Below are positions 1-9,115 of a stretch of 59,014 nt of DNA, in pieces (positions within the stretch are counted from its first letter, which is position 1; every line of letters starts with the position of its first letter). Source of the stretch: Rhodospirillales bacterium (GTDB lineage: Bacteria > Pseudomonadota > Alphaproteobacteria > Rhodospirillales > Shumkoniaceae); NCBI GenBank assembly GCA_018432935.1, contig JAHDSF010000019.1, forward strand, positions 1 through 59,014. Direction: 5' to 3'. A program made the position numbers and the translations under genes. The notes beneath the pieces were generated by a model, which did no database searches, was not told the origin of the DNA, and worked only from the letters and a program-made list of their open reading frames with translations.

Positions 1-189
1 CCCCCTCCCGCGCCTTGACCCGGTGGGTCCACAGGAACCTCCCGCGCGCCGCTCCGCTCGCGCCAGCAAGGCGCTGCGCGTCGCGCGGGTCCCTCCTATG
101 GACTACCGGGACAAGGCGCACCTTCAACGCAGAGGGGGGGGGTCAACATTGCACGCCGAAACGGGGTCAGCTTTGGATGCCGATTGACA
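1..189. mobile_element. IS21-family insertion sequence end (partial)
   Basis: Two direct copies of a related motif lie just inside position 189: GGGGTCAACATTGCACGCCG at 139-158 and GGGGTCAGCTTTGGATGCCG at 163-182, followed by ATTGACA. Repeated motifs of this kind and a CA-3' terminus are typical of IS21-family ends, where they serve as transposase binding sites. Histidine-kinase homology begins immediately after 189, so this is read as the insertion point. Positions 1-138 show no recognisable transposase domain; istA/istB would lie to the left, outside the window. The family call rests on the end structure only. Confidence 0.6.
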
Positions 190-596
190 TGCTGCTGAAT
201 ATCGGCTCGAATGCCCTCAAGTTCACGAAGCCTGGCGGCAACGTTACGATCAAAGGGATGCTGGATGACGAGCACCGCATCGTCCTGGAGATCGCCGATT
301 CCGGAATCGGGATGACCGAGGACGAGGTTCGCCTAGCCCTTCAACCTTTCGGCCAAGTTCAATCGGCGTTCACGCGTAAGGATCAGGGTACTGGGTTGGG
401 TCTGCCGATTGCGCAGTCGTTTGTGGAACTGCATGGCGGCACCCTTGAGATCAACTCCAGAAAGGGTCGGGGAACTCTGGTGCGAGTGGTGTTTCCGGCC
501 GAGAGGACAGTCGATCCGGCGCGAGGGATGTTCCGAGAGGCAATGGGACTTCTGAGACACGGTGATTCGCGGTCCCACGAGGGGGGGAAGGGATAG
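190..596 (+). pseudogene. Histidine kinase, C-terminal HATPase fragment cut by the IS
   Basis: The reading frame after 189 encodes a HATPase_c domain: N box LNIGSNALKFT, G1 box DSGIGM, F-box-like QPFGQV and G2 box GTGLGLPIA, ending with TAG at 594-596. The dimerisation domain with its phosphorylated His and any sensor domain are missing. In-frame codons within the IS end give a chimeric open frame but have no kinase homology. The fragment closely resembles the C-terminus of the PAS kinase at 11226-13985 (LNLGSNAIKFT, KPFGQV, GTGLGLPIA), so the two are paralogues. Its stop overlaps by one base the GTG start of the hybrid kinase, so it was probably translationally coupled to that gene before disruption. 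It should now be inactive as a kinase. Confidence 0.7.
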
Positions 597-3500
597 TGCA
601 AGTCAAGCCACCGGCTCGGAGAACCTCGGCCGCCTTCTCGGATCAGCGTCGCCAGACGCCTGTCTTCCTGACTCTCCTTGCCGGGGCTCTCATCAGCCTG
701 CTGGGGATCGTCGCCTTCTTTCTGCGGATCACCTATTTGCAGGCGGTCGATGCCGCCATGGCCACCACGCGTGATTTCGCGAAGGTTCTGGAATCCCGAG
801 TTGGAAGTGAACTCACCGCCAGCGCGAACCTGCTCAGGTTCGTTTCAACGGAGTTCCGGGATCAAGGGCTGGTACTGAACGAGACGGTGCTTCAGGATGC
901 AAAACTCTCCACCAGACTCGCCGATCTTGTCAGAAGCTTCCCAAACGTAGCCGCTCTCCATGTCATCGATGCCGGCGGTCGTATTCGGCATTCCTCAGCG
1001 CAGACTGCAGGTCACGCCGGCCTCGCGGAACGTCCTCATTTCCGGCGCCTCCGCGAGAACCCGACGGCGGAGTTCGAGTTTTCCGAGGTCCACGAAAGCG
1101 GCGCCAGCGGCAGGCCGACCATAGCGCAGGTGAAGGCAATCCGGGGGGACAGCGGCGGTTTTCTAGGTGCCGCGGGTGCGGTCCTCGAACTGCACTCCCT
1201 TGAGGCGTTGTTCGCATCCATTGGCGTGGCCCAGGGTGGGCGGGCATTGCTCGCGCGGATGGATGGAGAACTGGTCATCTGGCATGCTCCCGGCGAGAAA
1301 GATGCAACACCTGCCTCCGCTGAGCCGATCCGGGCGGCGCTCGAAACCGGAGAACGCGCAGGAAGTCTGACCTACCGGGATCCCACTGATAACTTGGTCC
1401 GGGCAGCAAGCTTCCGGGCACTCGACGGCTTCCCATTCTACGTGAGTGTAGACGTTCCAGAATCCCACTACCTGAGCAGTTGGCGCTACCAGGCGGCGGG
1501 ATCGGTCACGATAACGGTCGTCATGTCGGTTGTTGTGGCGTTCGCCGTGTCTAGATTGCGCAGGGCCGAACGAAGAACCCGCGAGAGTGATACGAACTTC
1601 CATGAGGTCTTCCAAAATAGTCCGCTCTTAATCGCGCTGACAACAACCCCCAAAACCCGGTTCTCCGACGTCAACGAGAGGTTTCTGAGGGTTCTCGGTT
1701 ACACGCGAGAGGAGGTCATCGGCAGGTTGCCTGCCGAACTTGGCTTGTTTCCAGATGGACGTGCCGCCGAGTTCTTCAACAGGCGGCTGCAAAGGGCTGG
1801 TTCCTTGGCCGGCCGAGAACTGCAACTCCGAGGCAAGGACGGCAGGATCGTGGAGGGTTTGGCTTCCGGACGGGTGGTTCGGGTGGAAGGGCGCCGGCAC
1901 CTCCTTACGCTAGTTCTGGACATTACTGATCGCAGGCGGGCCGAAAAGGACCTTCGCCGCGCGCACGACCGACTGCGCGCGATCATGGAAGCGGTCCAAG
2001 CGGGTGTCATTCTGGTGCGAGCGAGGGATCGTCGCGTGGTCGAGGTGAACCCCGCAGCCGTTCGCCTGATCGGAACGACAAGAGAGGCAATCATCGGCAA
2101 GGAATGTCACTTCCACATCTGTCCTTCCGAGAAGGGACGCTGCCCGATACTGGATTTGCGACAGACTCTGGATAATTCCGAACGACTGGTCCGTCGTGCC
2201 GACGGCACATTGTTGCCCGTGCTGAAGACTGTAGTCTCGTTCGCGCATGACGGGGAACCGCATCTTGTCGAGAGTTTTGTCGATATCTCGGCGCTGAAAG
2301 CGGCGGGACAGGAATTACGGGTCAACGAGGAGCGCTTGCGCTTGCTAATGGAAAGCATCGCAGTGGGTGTGGGAGTCGACGATCTGCAGGGGCGGATAAT
2401 TCAACCGAACCTGGGGTTGGCTCGGATTTTGGGGTGCTCCCCGGAAGAATTCCAGGTGATGCATTTCACAAATCTTACCGAGGAACCTTTCGCTTCGCGT
2501 GACGAAGCCCTGTTTCGTGAGATGGCAGCAGGTACTCGCGAGGGCTATCGATTGGAAAAACCATACCGGACAAAGGATGGACGGAGGATCTGGTGCTCGG
2601 TGACTCGAAGACTGGTCAGGGATGAGCAAGGCCAACCGCTATACTGTCTCGGCATGATAGAAGACATTTCGGACCGAAAACTCGCCGAGGAGAGGCTTCT
2701 GAAAGCAAACGAGGAGCTTGAAGCGGCGACCAAGCATGCCAAGGACATGGCCGCACAAGCCGAAACGGCCAACGTGGCCAAAGGCGAGTTCCTGGCCAAT
2801 ATGAGCCATGAGATCCGGACCCCGCTGAACGGCGTCATCGGAATGGCCGAACTTCTTCTGGAGACGAGGCTGGATGAAGAACAAAGGCGTTTTGCCGATA
2901 TTATCTCCAGCAGCGCAAATGCATTGTTGAGCCTTATCAGCGACATCCTGGATTTCTCAAAGATCGAGGCAAAGAAAATAGAGCTTGAGAAAGTGGCCTT
3001 CGATCTGCCGGAACTGGTGCAGGATATTGCAGAGACCATGGCGGTGCAGGCTGGCCAAAAAGGTCTGGAACTGCTGTGCAGTATCGACCCGGCGGTACCT
3101 AGTGCTGTTAATGGCGACCCCGGTCGGCTTCGCCAGATCCTCACCAATCTCGTCGCCAATGCGGTGAAGTTCACCCACCAGGGTGAGGTTGAGCTTCGAG
3201 TCGGCGTTCTCAGCGAGGCATCGCAAAACGCACACTCGGCACCGGAGAGTGTTCACCTGCGCTTTTCGGTGCGGGATACCGGAATTGGCATTGCTCCCAA
3301 TGAGCTTGCACTGCTGTTCAAAAAATTCAGTCAGGTCGATGCCTCCACGACTCGGCGATACGGAGGAACGGGCCTGGGGCTGGCCATATCGAAGCAACTT
3401 GCGGAATTGATGGGGGGCACGATCGGCGTTGTCAGCGCCGAGGGGAAAGGATCGGAATTCTGGTTCACCGTCCAAATGGAACAACAGCCGGACAGCTTGC

Positions 3501-4756
3501 ACCCAGAAATCCAGGGGGCGGAAATGGAGCTGCGCGGCATCAGGGTTCTGGTGGTCGATGACAACGCAACCAATCGAATCATCCTGCGGGCCGCCCTTCT
3601 GTCTTGGGGTATGCGGCCCTCGGAGGTAGCTGAAGGGCCGGCCGCCCTTGAGCAGCTGCGAGGCGCGGTCCGCATTCGGGATCCCTTCCGTCTGGCCATT
3701 GTCGACATGCAGATGCCGTCGATGGACGGTGTCGCCCTGGGCAGGGCAATTCGAGCCGAACCGCAGTTGGCTGGTACGCGCCTGATCATGCTCACCTCTT
3801 TGGGCGAGTGGGGCAGTGGCACCGAACTGGATGAGGCCGGGTTCTCAGCACGAATGACAAAACCTGTCCGCAACCGAGAACTTCAGGTGGTCCTTTGCCG
3901 AGTTCTACAAACCAGCTCTCCAGCTCGCGACAACTCCCAGGCCGATGACCGCGAGCAGGGGAGCGAAATCCGTCGGACAGTTTCCGGGAAGCGCATCCTT
4001 GTGGTTGAAGACAACATCACCAACCAGAAAGTCGCGCTGGCGTTTCTCGGCAAACTCGGAATGCGAGCTGAAGCGGTCGCCGATGGTCAGGAAGCGCTGA
4101 CGGCGCTCTGCACCGCCGCCTTTGACCTCGTGCTGATGGATTTGCAGATGCCGGTGATGGACGGTTACGAGGCAACCCGCCGCATCAGGGCTCCGGACTC
4201 GGAGGTTCTCAACCCGGCCCTGCCAATCATCGCCATGACTGCTCGCGCGCTCGCGGGGGACAGAAATGAATGTTTGGCGGCAGGGATGAACGACTACCTC
4301 ACCAAGCCGGTTTCACTGAAAGCCTTGGCGGAGACACTCGAAAAATGGCTGCAGGTTGCACCTCGCACCGATCAATTGAGCGGGCAACTGGTTTCCGAGT
4401 TCATGGCTGAAAGCGGGTTTCCCGTCTGGAACACGGCCGACATGATGGCACGTTTTGCCGAAGACGAGGATGTGGCTACAACTGTGATCCGAGCATTCAT
4501 AGACGATGTCCCAAAACAGGTTGAGGCTCTTCGGATATCGGTCGCGGACGACGATTCCTCGAACGCGACACGTCTGGCCCACTCGCTGAAGGGAGCATCA
4601 GCCAACGTTGGTGGGGAACGCCTCCACGCCGCAGCGGCCAAGTTGGAGGCATCACTCAAGAACGGTGACTTGGCAGCCGCAAGCCACATGGTGCAGTCGA
4701 TTGAGCACCATGTGCAGGAACTCTGTGTCGAGTTGTCGAGATCACTCCAGCATTAG
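596..4756 (+). CDS. Hybrid sensor histidine kinase (PAS x3, HisKA, HATPase, REC x2, Hpt)
   Basis: Membrane-bound multistep phosphorelay kinase of 1386 aa starting at GTG. A first membrane segment lies near residues 22-45, followed by about 260 periplasmic residues resembling a Cache-type sensor, a second membrane segment near 300-320, and three PAS domains. HisKA has phospho-His738 in [12 protein letters not shown]. HATPase shows [16 protein letters not shown] and [10 protein letters not shown]. Receiver 1 has Asp1037 (DMQMPSMDG) and receiver 2 has Asp1182 (DLQMPVMDG). A C-terminal Hpt domain has His1329 in AHSLKGAS. The architecture matches BarA/EvgS-type kinases. The middle PAS carries an unusual Cys/His cluster. 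A receiver-GGDEF gene starts 9 bp downstream and is the likely output. Confidence 0.93.
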   Translation: MQVKPPARRTSAAFSDQRRQTPVFLTLLAGALISLLGIVAFFLRITYLQAVDAAMATTRDFAKVLESRVGSELTASANLLRFVSTEFRDQGLVLNETVLQDAKLSTRLADLVRSFPNVAALHVIDAGGRIRHSSAQTAGHAGLAERPHFRRLRENPTAEFEFSEVHESGASGRPTIAQVKAIRGDSGGFLGAAGAVLELHSLEALFASIGVAQGGRALLARMDGELVIWHAPGEKDATPASAEPIRAALETGERAGSLTYRDPTDNLVRAASFRALDGFPFYVSVDVPESHYLSSWRYQAAGSVTITVVMSVVVAFAVSRLRRAERRTRESDTNFHEVFQNSPLLIALTTTPKTRFSDVNERFLRVLGYTREEVIGRLPAELGLFPDGRAAEFFNRRLQRAGSLAGRELQLRGKDGRIVEGLASGRVVRVEGRRHLLTLVLDITDRRRAEKDLRRAHDRLRAIMEAVQAGVILVRARDRRVVEVNPAAVRLIGTTREAIIGKECHFHICPSEKGRCPILDLRQTLDNSERLVRRADGTLLPVLKTVVSFAHDGEPHLVESFVDISALKAAGQELRVNEERLRLLMESIAVGVGVDDLQGRIIQPNLGLARILGCSPEEFQVMHFTNLTEEPFASRDEALFREMAAGTREGYRLEKPYRTKDGRRIWCSVTRRLVRDEQGQPLYCLGMIEDISDRKLAEERLLKANEELEAATKHAKDMAAQAETANVAKGEFLANMSHEIRTPLNGVIGMAELLLETRLDEEQRRFADIISSSANALLSLISDILDFSKIEAKKIELEKVAFDLPELVQDIAETMAVQAGQKGLELLCSIDPAVPSAVNGDPGRLRQILTNLVANAVKFTHQGEVELRVGVLSEASQNAHSAPESVHLRFSVRDTGIGIAPNELALLFKKFSQVDASTTRRYGGTGLGLAISKQLAELMGGTIGVVSAEGKGSEFWFTVQMEQQPDSLHPEIQGAEMELRGIRVLVVDDNATNRIILRAALLSWGMRPSEVAEGPAALEQLRGAVRIRDPFRLAIVDMQMPSMDGVALGRAIRAEPQLAGTRLIMLTSLGEWGSGTELDEAGFSARMTKPVRNRELQVVLCRVLQTSSPARDNSQADDREQGSEIRRTVSGKRILVVEDNITNQKVALAFLGKLGMRAEAVADGQEALTALCTAAFDLVLMDLQMPVMDGYEATRRIRAPDSEVLNPALPIIAMTARALAGDRNECLAAGMNDYLTKPVSLKALAETLEKWLQVAPRTDQLSGQLVSEFMAESGFPVWNTADMMARFAEDEDVATTVIRAFIDDVPKQVEALRISVADDDSSNATRLAHSLKGASANVGGERLHAAAAKLEASLKNGDLAAASHMVQSIEHHVQELCVELSRSLQH

Positions 4757-4765
4757 GCGTGCTTC

Positions 4766-5698
4766 ATGAAAATACTGGTTGCCGACGACGATCTCACGTC
4801 AAGGGAGTTGTTGAGGGCGATCCTGACCAAGGACGGGCACGAAGTCTTCCAGGCATGCAACGGTAGGGAGGCCTGGGCCGCAATGGATTCCGACGACGCC
4901 CCGGTTCTGGCCGTGCTCGATTGGATGATGCCGGAGATGGATGGGATCGAGGTTCTGCGTCGCGTCCGTGCAAGAGAGACGAAGTGCAGACCATATGTCC
5001 TTCTGCTGACCTCGAAAAACGAGAAGTCGGAAGTCATCGCAGGACTTGAGGCCGGCGCTGACGACTATCTGACCAAGCCGGTCCACCCCGGGGAGCTCAG
5101 AGCCCGAATTGATGCGGGAAAGCGCCTGGTCGAGCTTCAAGAAGATCTCGTGACGGCGAAGGAGTCACTTGCCCATGAAGCGTCCCATGACCCGCTGACG
5201 GGAGTTTTGAACCGCAGGTCGATCGAGTCGCGCCTTTCGAGCGAGGTATCCCGGGTTCGACGCTACCGCACTAAGCTTGCCGTGGGCATATTCGACATCG
5301 ACCATTTCAAGGCCGTAAATGACACCTATGGCCATGCAGTGGGTGATGATGTGCTTCGCGGCCTCACCGCGCTGCTGCAGAAGAACCTGCGGGACTGCGA
5401 CCTGCTCGGACGCTGGGGGGGTGAGGAGTTCGTGGTCCTGGCACCTGGCATTTCCGGCGCGGGCGTGCGGCAAGCGTTTGAGAAGCTCCGCGTCGTGACC
5501 GAGCGCACTCCCGTCGAGACGGAAAACGGCCCTATCAGGATCACGATCAGCATCGGAGTCGCGTGTGCCGCCGGGGAGGACGGCCTGGAATCGTTGCTGA
5601 AGAGAGCTGATGACAATCTTTACGAGGCAAAGAACGGTGGGAGGAACAGAGTTGTAACGGAAGAACCTGGCGAGCATTGCGCCGCCCGGAGGACTTGA
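4766..5698 (+). CDS. PleD-like response regulator with GGDEF diguanylate cyclase domain
   Basis: 310 aa. An N-terminal receiver domain has the acidic pocket ADDD near residues 6-9, phospho-Asp52 in LDWMMPEMDG and the conserved Lys in TKPV. The C-terminal GGDEF domain carries the active-site variant GGEEF at 218-222. An RxxD inhibitory site (RDCD, 209-212) lies exactly five residues before it, so product inhibition by c-di-GMP is expected. The protein should make c-di-GMP from two GTP when phosphorylated. It begins 9 bp after the hybrid kinase stop, which argues for cotranscription and for that kinase as phosphodonor. It has one receiver where Caulobacter PleD has two. The pairing with the kinase is inferred from position. 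Confidence 0.92.
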   Translation: MKILVADDDLTSRELLRAILTKDGHEVFQACNGREAWAAMDSDDAPVLAVLDWMMPEMDGIEVLRRVRARETKCRPYVLLLTSKNEKSEVIAGLEAGADDYLTKPVHPGELRARIDAGKRLVELQEDLVTAKESLAHEASHDPLTGVLNRRSIESRLSSEVSRVRRYRTKLAVGIFDIDHFKAVNDTYGHAVGDDVLRGLTALLQKNLRDCDLLGRWGGEEFVVLAPGISGAGVRQAFEKLRVVTERTPVETENGPIRITISIGVACAAGEDGLESLLKRADDNLYEAKNGGRNRVVTEEPGEHCAARRT

Positions 5699-5824
5699 AC
5701 TTCAGCGCACCCCGCCTCGCGAGCGAGAGCGCCTCAGCCGAAAGCCCGAGATTGATCGGCGTTTGGATGGCCCTGTGGGGAGTGTCGGCTATGGCTGCCT
5801 GCCTCGAAAAAGGGCGCGTCAAAG

Positions 5825-6322
5825 TCACTCCTGATGCGCGATGACCTTTCGCAAGCCTTGCAGAACCTGCTGGCCATCAGCCTCGCTGTCGCTCAGGCGC
5901 CGTTCGGCGGCCAGGACCGCCGCGTCCACGTGGAGCCGCGCCACGTCGATCCCCTTTTCTGAAAGTGTCTTTCGGGATTCGAGGTAGAGGCAAAGTGCTT
6001 GGCAGATGTCCGTGAGGGTCCCGTAGCCAAAGGTCGTCCCGAGCCCGCGCAGTTCGTGGCACTCGCGGTCGAGTTGCGATACTGCTTCTGCGGCGCCCAT
6101 CGTCCGGGTCACCTCGGCGAGCGCACTCTGCAAAGCCCGGAGCCTGCCGTCCAGCACCTCTTGAAAATCCGGAAGATGCTGCTGCACCGAAACCTGGGCA
6201 CGGGCGATGACTTCATTCAGATCGCGATTGGTCAGCGGAGCTTTCGCCTTCAGATCGTATGACGGGGGAATGAACCGGACGTTTTCTCGATGTCGTGCGC
6301 CGGACTTGCTTGGCTTTCTCAT
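5825..6322 (-). CDS. Hpt-domain phosphotransfer protein
   Basis: Small, mostly helical soluble protein of 165 aa. The motif ECHELRGLGTTFG, with His89 as the likely phosphoacceptor, followed by a second long helix, fits a histidine phosphotransfer domain. The start at 6322 was chosen because its ATG overlaps the TGA of the upstream response regulator (ATGA); a longer in-frame start at 6379 would run deep into that gene. It is the last gene of a minus-strand set (kinase, response regulator, Hpt), so it probably shuttles phosphate within that relay. Overall similarity to textbook Hpt proteins is modest outside the His region. Confidence 0.7.
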   Translation of the reverse strand: MRKPSKSGARHRENVRFIPPSYDLKAKAPLTNRDLNEVIARAQVSVQQHLPDFQEVLDGRLRALQSALAEVTRTMGAAEAVSQLDRECHELRGLGTTFGYGTLTDICQALCLYLESRKTLSEKGIDVARLHVDAAVLAAERRLSDSEADGQQVLQGLRKVIAHQE

Positions 6323-6867
6323 TTTGTTTCCTGTCCCGAGTCGATATTGGCCACCTTGTCTTCGTGCTCGTCCTCCCACCGCCGGCGCGGACCTGTGTAG
6401 TCATGAAGCGGATGCCGGTGGCGATCCGGACCGAAGAAGGACTTGGTTTCGACGAACTGGCGCGGACGCAGGATGACTTCCTCGATGCGAAGGTATAGCG
6501 CCAGGATCGAGACCGGTTTGGCCACGAATTCATTCACGCCGGCGTCGCGCGCGCGCGCGACGATGCTTGGTTCGGAGTACGCCGACAGCATGATCACAGG
6601 CATGGCTCGGCAGGGGTGGTCGGCGTCGTGGCGTAACGTCCTTACGAACTCGATGCCGTCCACGGGCTCCATCATATAGTCGATGACAGCCAGATCCGGC
6701 TCGTGATGAGCCAGGATCCTGAGAGCATCCGCACCGTCTTCAGCCTCGTAGAAGCTCGTATGGACCCCCAGGGCGCGCAGGATGGTCTTGACCAGTCTCC
6801 GAGTGAACGCGTTGTCGTCAACGATAAGGAACTCCAGCCCGGAGAGGTCAAGCATTGCTCTCGTCAT
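6319..6867 (-). CDS. Single-domain response regulator (REC only)
   Basis: 182 aa with one receiver domain over about residues 10-130: acidic pair in LIVDDNAFTRR, phospho-Asp63 in VIDYMMEPVDG, and conserved Lys in AKPVS. After it comes a charged tail of about 45 residues (RPRQFVETKSFFGPDRHR onward) with no DNA-binding or enzymatic domain. Output is therefore by protein contact or onward phosphotransfer. The downstream Hpt gene overlaps its stop by ATGA, and a PAS kinase lies 96 bp upstream on the same strand. These suggest a kinase-REC-Hpt relay. Confidence 0.88.
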   Translation of the reverse strand: MTRAMLDLSGLEFLIVDDNAFTRRLVKTILRALGVHTSFYEAEDGADALRILAHHEPDLAVIDYMMEPVDGIEFVRTLRHDADHPCRAMPVIMLSAYSEPSIVARARDAGVNEFVAKPVSILALYLRIEEVILRPRQFVETKSFFGPDRHRHPLHDYTGPRRRWEDEHEDKVANIDSGQETK

Positions 6868-6963
6868 ACTCAGGCATCCTTTGAGGCCAGGGGCCCCTAC
6901 AAGCCAGGGGGGCTCTGCTTCTATTCTATCCGGTCTCAGTTGCGGGAGATAACGAACATTCCG

Positions 6964-8268
6964 TCAGGTCAGGGTTTTTCTATCGCCGGTGCGTTCCCGA
7001 GGAAATGTGACAGAGACTGAGGTGCCGCGCCCCGGTACGCTTTCAACCGATAGATGGGCGCCGTGCAGATCCGCCAAGCGCTTGCTGATGGTCAGACCAA
7101 CGCCGATGCCCCCTCCGGTGCGGGCCATGGAGTTGCCGGTTACTCCGAACGGCCGCAATGCCCTATCAATCAGTTCCGCGTCCATACCGATTCCGGCATC
7201 GAGGACGGAAAAGACAATCTGCCCTTGATCCAAAACAGAAACCCGTATCGTTACCACGCCTTCGGAATGGCTATACCGCAAAGCATTAATTATAATATTC
7301 TCAAGAATTTGCTTTATGCGCCGTGGATCGCAAAATAGTGTCTTTGGAATTGATGGCGGAATTTCTTTGACGACGTGGATGCTTTTTTCCCTAGCGATGG
7401 CATTCAGTTTGACTATGCAGGCTTGTATGAGCGAACGTATCTCTGTCCAGTCCTCCTTTAGTCGCACTTTCGTTAGCTCCAGTTCAGATATGTCGATAAA
7501 CGCAATGACCGCGTCCAGAAGAGATATTCCGGAACCATAGATATACCATATATATTCAAAGTATTTTTCATTTACTAATGGGCCAAAAACCTCGTTCTTG
7601 AGAATATCGGAGAACCCGATAATCGCGTTGAGTGGGGTGCGGAGTTCATGGCTCATGTTCGCCAGAAACTCGGTTCTAGCGCAGTCATCCGGATATTCGG
7701 TGCTGGTACCGACCTGGACTGCAGTTCCGACACGCAGCTTATCAGCGATCAACTGGAATTGCGCTTCTGAAGCGTGCAGTGCCTCCGCCACCTGTTTCGG
7801 TTCGGTGATCTCCCGCGTCGTGCCGACGATCCGCTCAGGGGTCCCGTCATGGCCGAGAACCGGGACGCCGTATGAATGCAGCCAGTGCACGCTGCCGTCC
7901 GGCCAGACCACGCGATAGGTATTGTCGAAGGGATCTCCCGTTTCCAGAACCATGCTGAACGCACGCATTCCTTGTTCGCGATCGTCTGGATGGACGATTT
8001 CTTGCACATGCTCCAATGTTCCTCGGAATTGGGATTTGGAGATTCCGAAAAGCGCATAGCTTTTTCCGAACCACTTCACGTTATGTGTGCGAATGTCCCA
8101 ATCCCAGGCGCCGAGCCCCCGGGATACCGTTATGCCCGGCGTATCAATCGTTCGCGGACGCTGAATAGCCCGACGCTCCCACTCCGAGGAGGGGCCACCT
8201 TCTCCGGATGTCAGTGACCACCTGAAGCAGGGCAGCGATCTCTGCGCGCCACTGTACTTTGTTGTCAT
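6964..8268 (-). CDS. PAS-domain sensor histidine kinase
   Basis: 434 aa, no membrane segment. A PAS_3-type domain covers about residues 52-160 (WDWDIRTHNVKW through DGSVHWLHS). HisKA has His207 in [14 protein letters not shown]. HATPase has N box NIIINALRYS, G1 box DAGIGM and a G2-like GGGIGVGLTIS. It is soluble and probably phosphorylates the response regulator 96 bp downstream. No clear ribosome-binding site precedes the ATG at 8268, so the true start may be further in. The stretch at about 7190-7600 is clearly more AT-rich than its neighbours, with runs such as ttaattataatattctc, which may indicate a different origin for part of the gene. Confidence 0.88.
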   Translation of the reverse strand: MTTKYSGAQRSLPCFRWSLTSGEGGPSSEWERRAIQRPRTIDTPGITVSRGLGAWDWDIRTHNVKWFGKSYALFGISKSQFRGTLEHVQEIVHPDDREQGMRAFSMVLETGDPFDNTYRVVWPDGSVHWLHSYGVPVLGHDGTPERIVGTTREITEPKQVAEALHASEAQFQLIADKLRVGTAVQVGTSTEYPDDCARTEFLANMSHELRTPLNAIIGFSDILKNEVFGPLVNEKYFEYIWYIYGSGISLLDAVIAFIDISELELTKVRLKEDWTEIRSLIQACIVKLNAIAREKSIHVVKEIPPSIPKTLFCDPRRIKQILENIIINALRYSHSEGVVTIRVSVLDQGQIVFSVLDAGIGMDAELIDRALRPFGVTGNSMARTGGGIGVGLTISKRLADLHGAHLSVESVPGRGTSVSVTFPRERTGDRKTLT

Positions 8269-8686
8269 TCTATAAATCCAGTCGCAGCCCGGTGAAAAGC
8301 GGCTTGGCAGAGTTTACGCAGGAAGCATCCAAAAAATTGCGTTGAATTTTACTCAGGCTCCACATGGTCGCATTCGATAAGACGCCAAAATCCATAGAAG
8401 ACGAACTAGATGGGCACCTCGACGGATTGATACGAGCGTCTCGGTTAAGTGCATTCTACCATACCTAGGTATGTATTGCTAATTAGGAAACCTTACGTAA
8501 AAATCGATCCAAACAAATTACAAGGATTACGTAACGTCCAGGATTGACCTGGCGATCGCCCCCTCCCCCCGCCAAACGTCGCCGCCATCCGTGCTGTGTG
8601 CCCGCAGCCACTAGGGAAGTCGTATTGCCGCTGTGAACTCCGGAGTGCCTTGCCAAGGCCGTTCAGACTTGAAGAAGGAGAGACGG
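8269..8686. promoter_or_regulatory. AT-rich divergent intergenic region with palindromes
   Basis: This 418-bp gap separates the minus-strand kinase from the plus-strand chemotaxis genes and is AT-rich at 8290-8535. It contains a perfect 14-bp palindrome CATACCTAGGTATG at 8460-8473 and two copies of the 8-bp palindrome TTACGTAA at 8493-8500 and 8527-8534, 34 bp apart start to start (about three helical turns). These look like regulator sites serving one or both promoters. A 34-codon open frame at 8364-8468 has no convincing ribosome-binding site and is not called as a gene. Confidence 0.5.
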
Positions 8687-9115
8687 TTGGGAATCGTAAT
8701 CTCGTTCCGCGGCAAGCGCCCCGGCTTTGCGGCAGTACACCCGGACCCGCAGAAGGCTGATCTCGTGGCGGGGCTGGACGTCCTGTCCATCCACCTAGGC
8801 CAGCTACGGAATCTCACCGTGGGCATGCAGGCTACCCTGCTGCGCGCCGCGGAAGAAATGGATGCGCCTCTGATGGCGCTCCGGACCAGCCGGGAACAGT
8901 CCCGTCAGGTCCTTCATCTCATTTCGGACATCGAAACCGAGATCCGCGCCGCTCCGGCTGCTTCAGGCTCTGAAGCCCGGCCGCTCAGCGAGCGGCTGAC
9001 GACTCTTCTCGCGGCAGCCGACGTTGCCGCAAAGCGGATATCAGAAGGTCTCGCGGCAGCGCGGGTCCGTTCGTCACCCGGCCAGTCTGAGGAGACAAGA
9101 TCATGTGGAAATTGA
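8687..9115 (+). CDS. Hypothetical helical protein upstream of an MCP
   Basis: I do not recognise a family. The start chosen is TTG at 8687, because GAAGGAGAG lies about 7 bp upstream; a GTG at 8633 in the same frame lacks such a site. The product is 142 aa, soluble and mostly helical, with a conserved-looking opening ([12 protein letters not shown]) and alternating charged/hydrophobic stretches that could form a helical bundle. Its 3' end overlaps the start of the methyl-accepting chemotaxis gene by 13 bp, so the two are probably translationally coupled. A role as a partner or modulator of that receptor is inference from position only. Confidence 0.55.
   Translation: MGIVISFRGKRPGFAAVHPDPQKADLVAGLDVLSIHLGQLRNLTVGMQATLLRAAEEMDAPLMALRTSREQSRQVLHLISDIETEIRAAPAASGSEARPLSERLTTLLAAADVAAKRISEGLAAARVRSSPGQSEETRSCGN

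Noticed and set aside
8364-8468. 34-codon frame in the AT-rich divergent region
   Set aside because: No ribosome-binding site, and its stop lies inside the CATACCTAGGTATG palindrome; more likely regulatory DNA.
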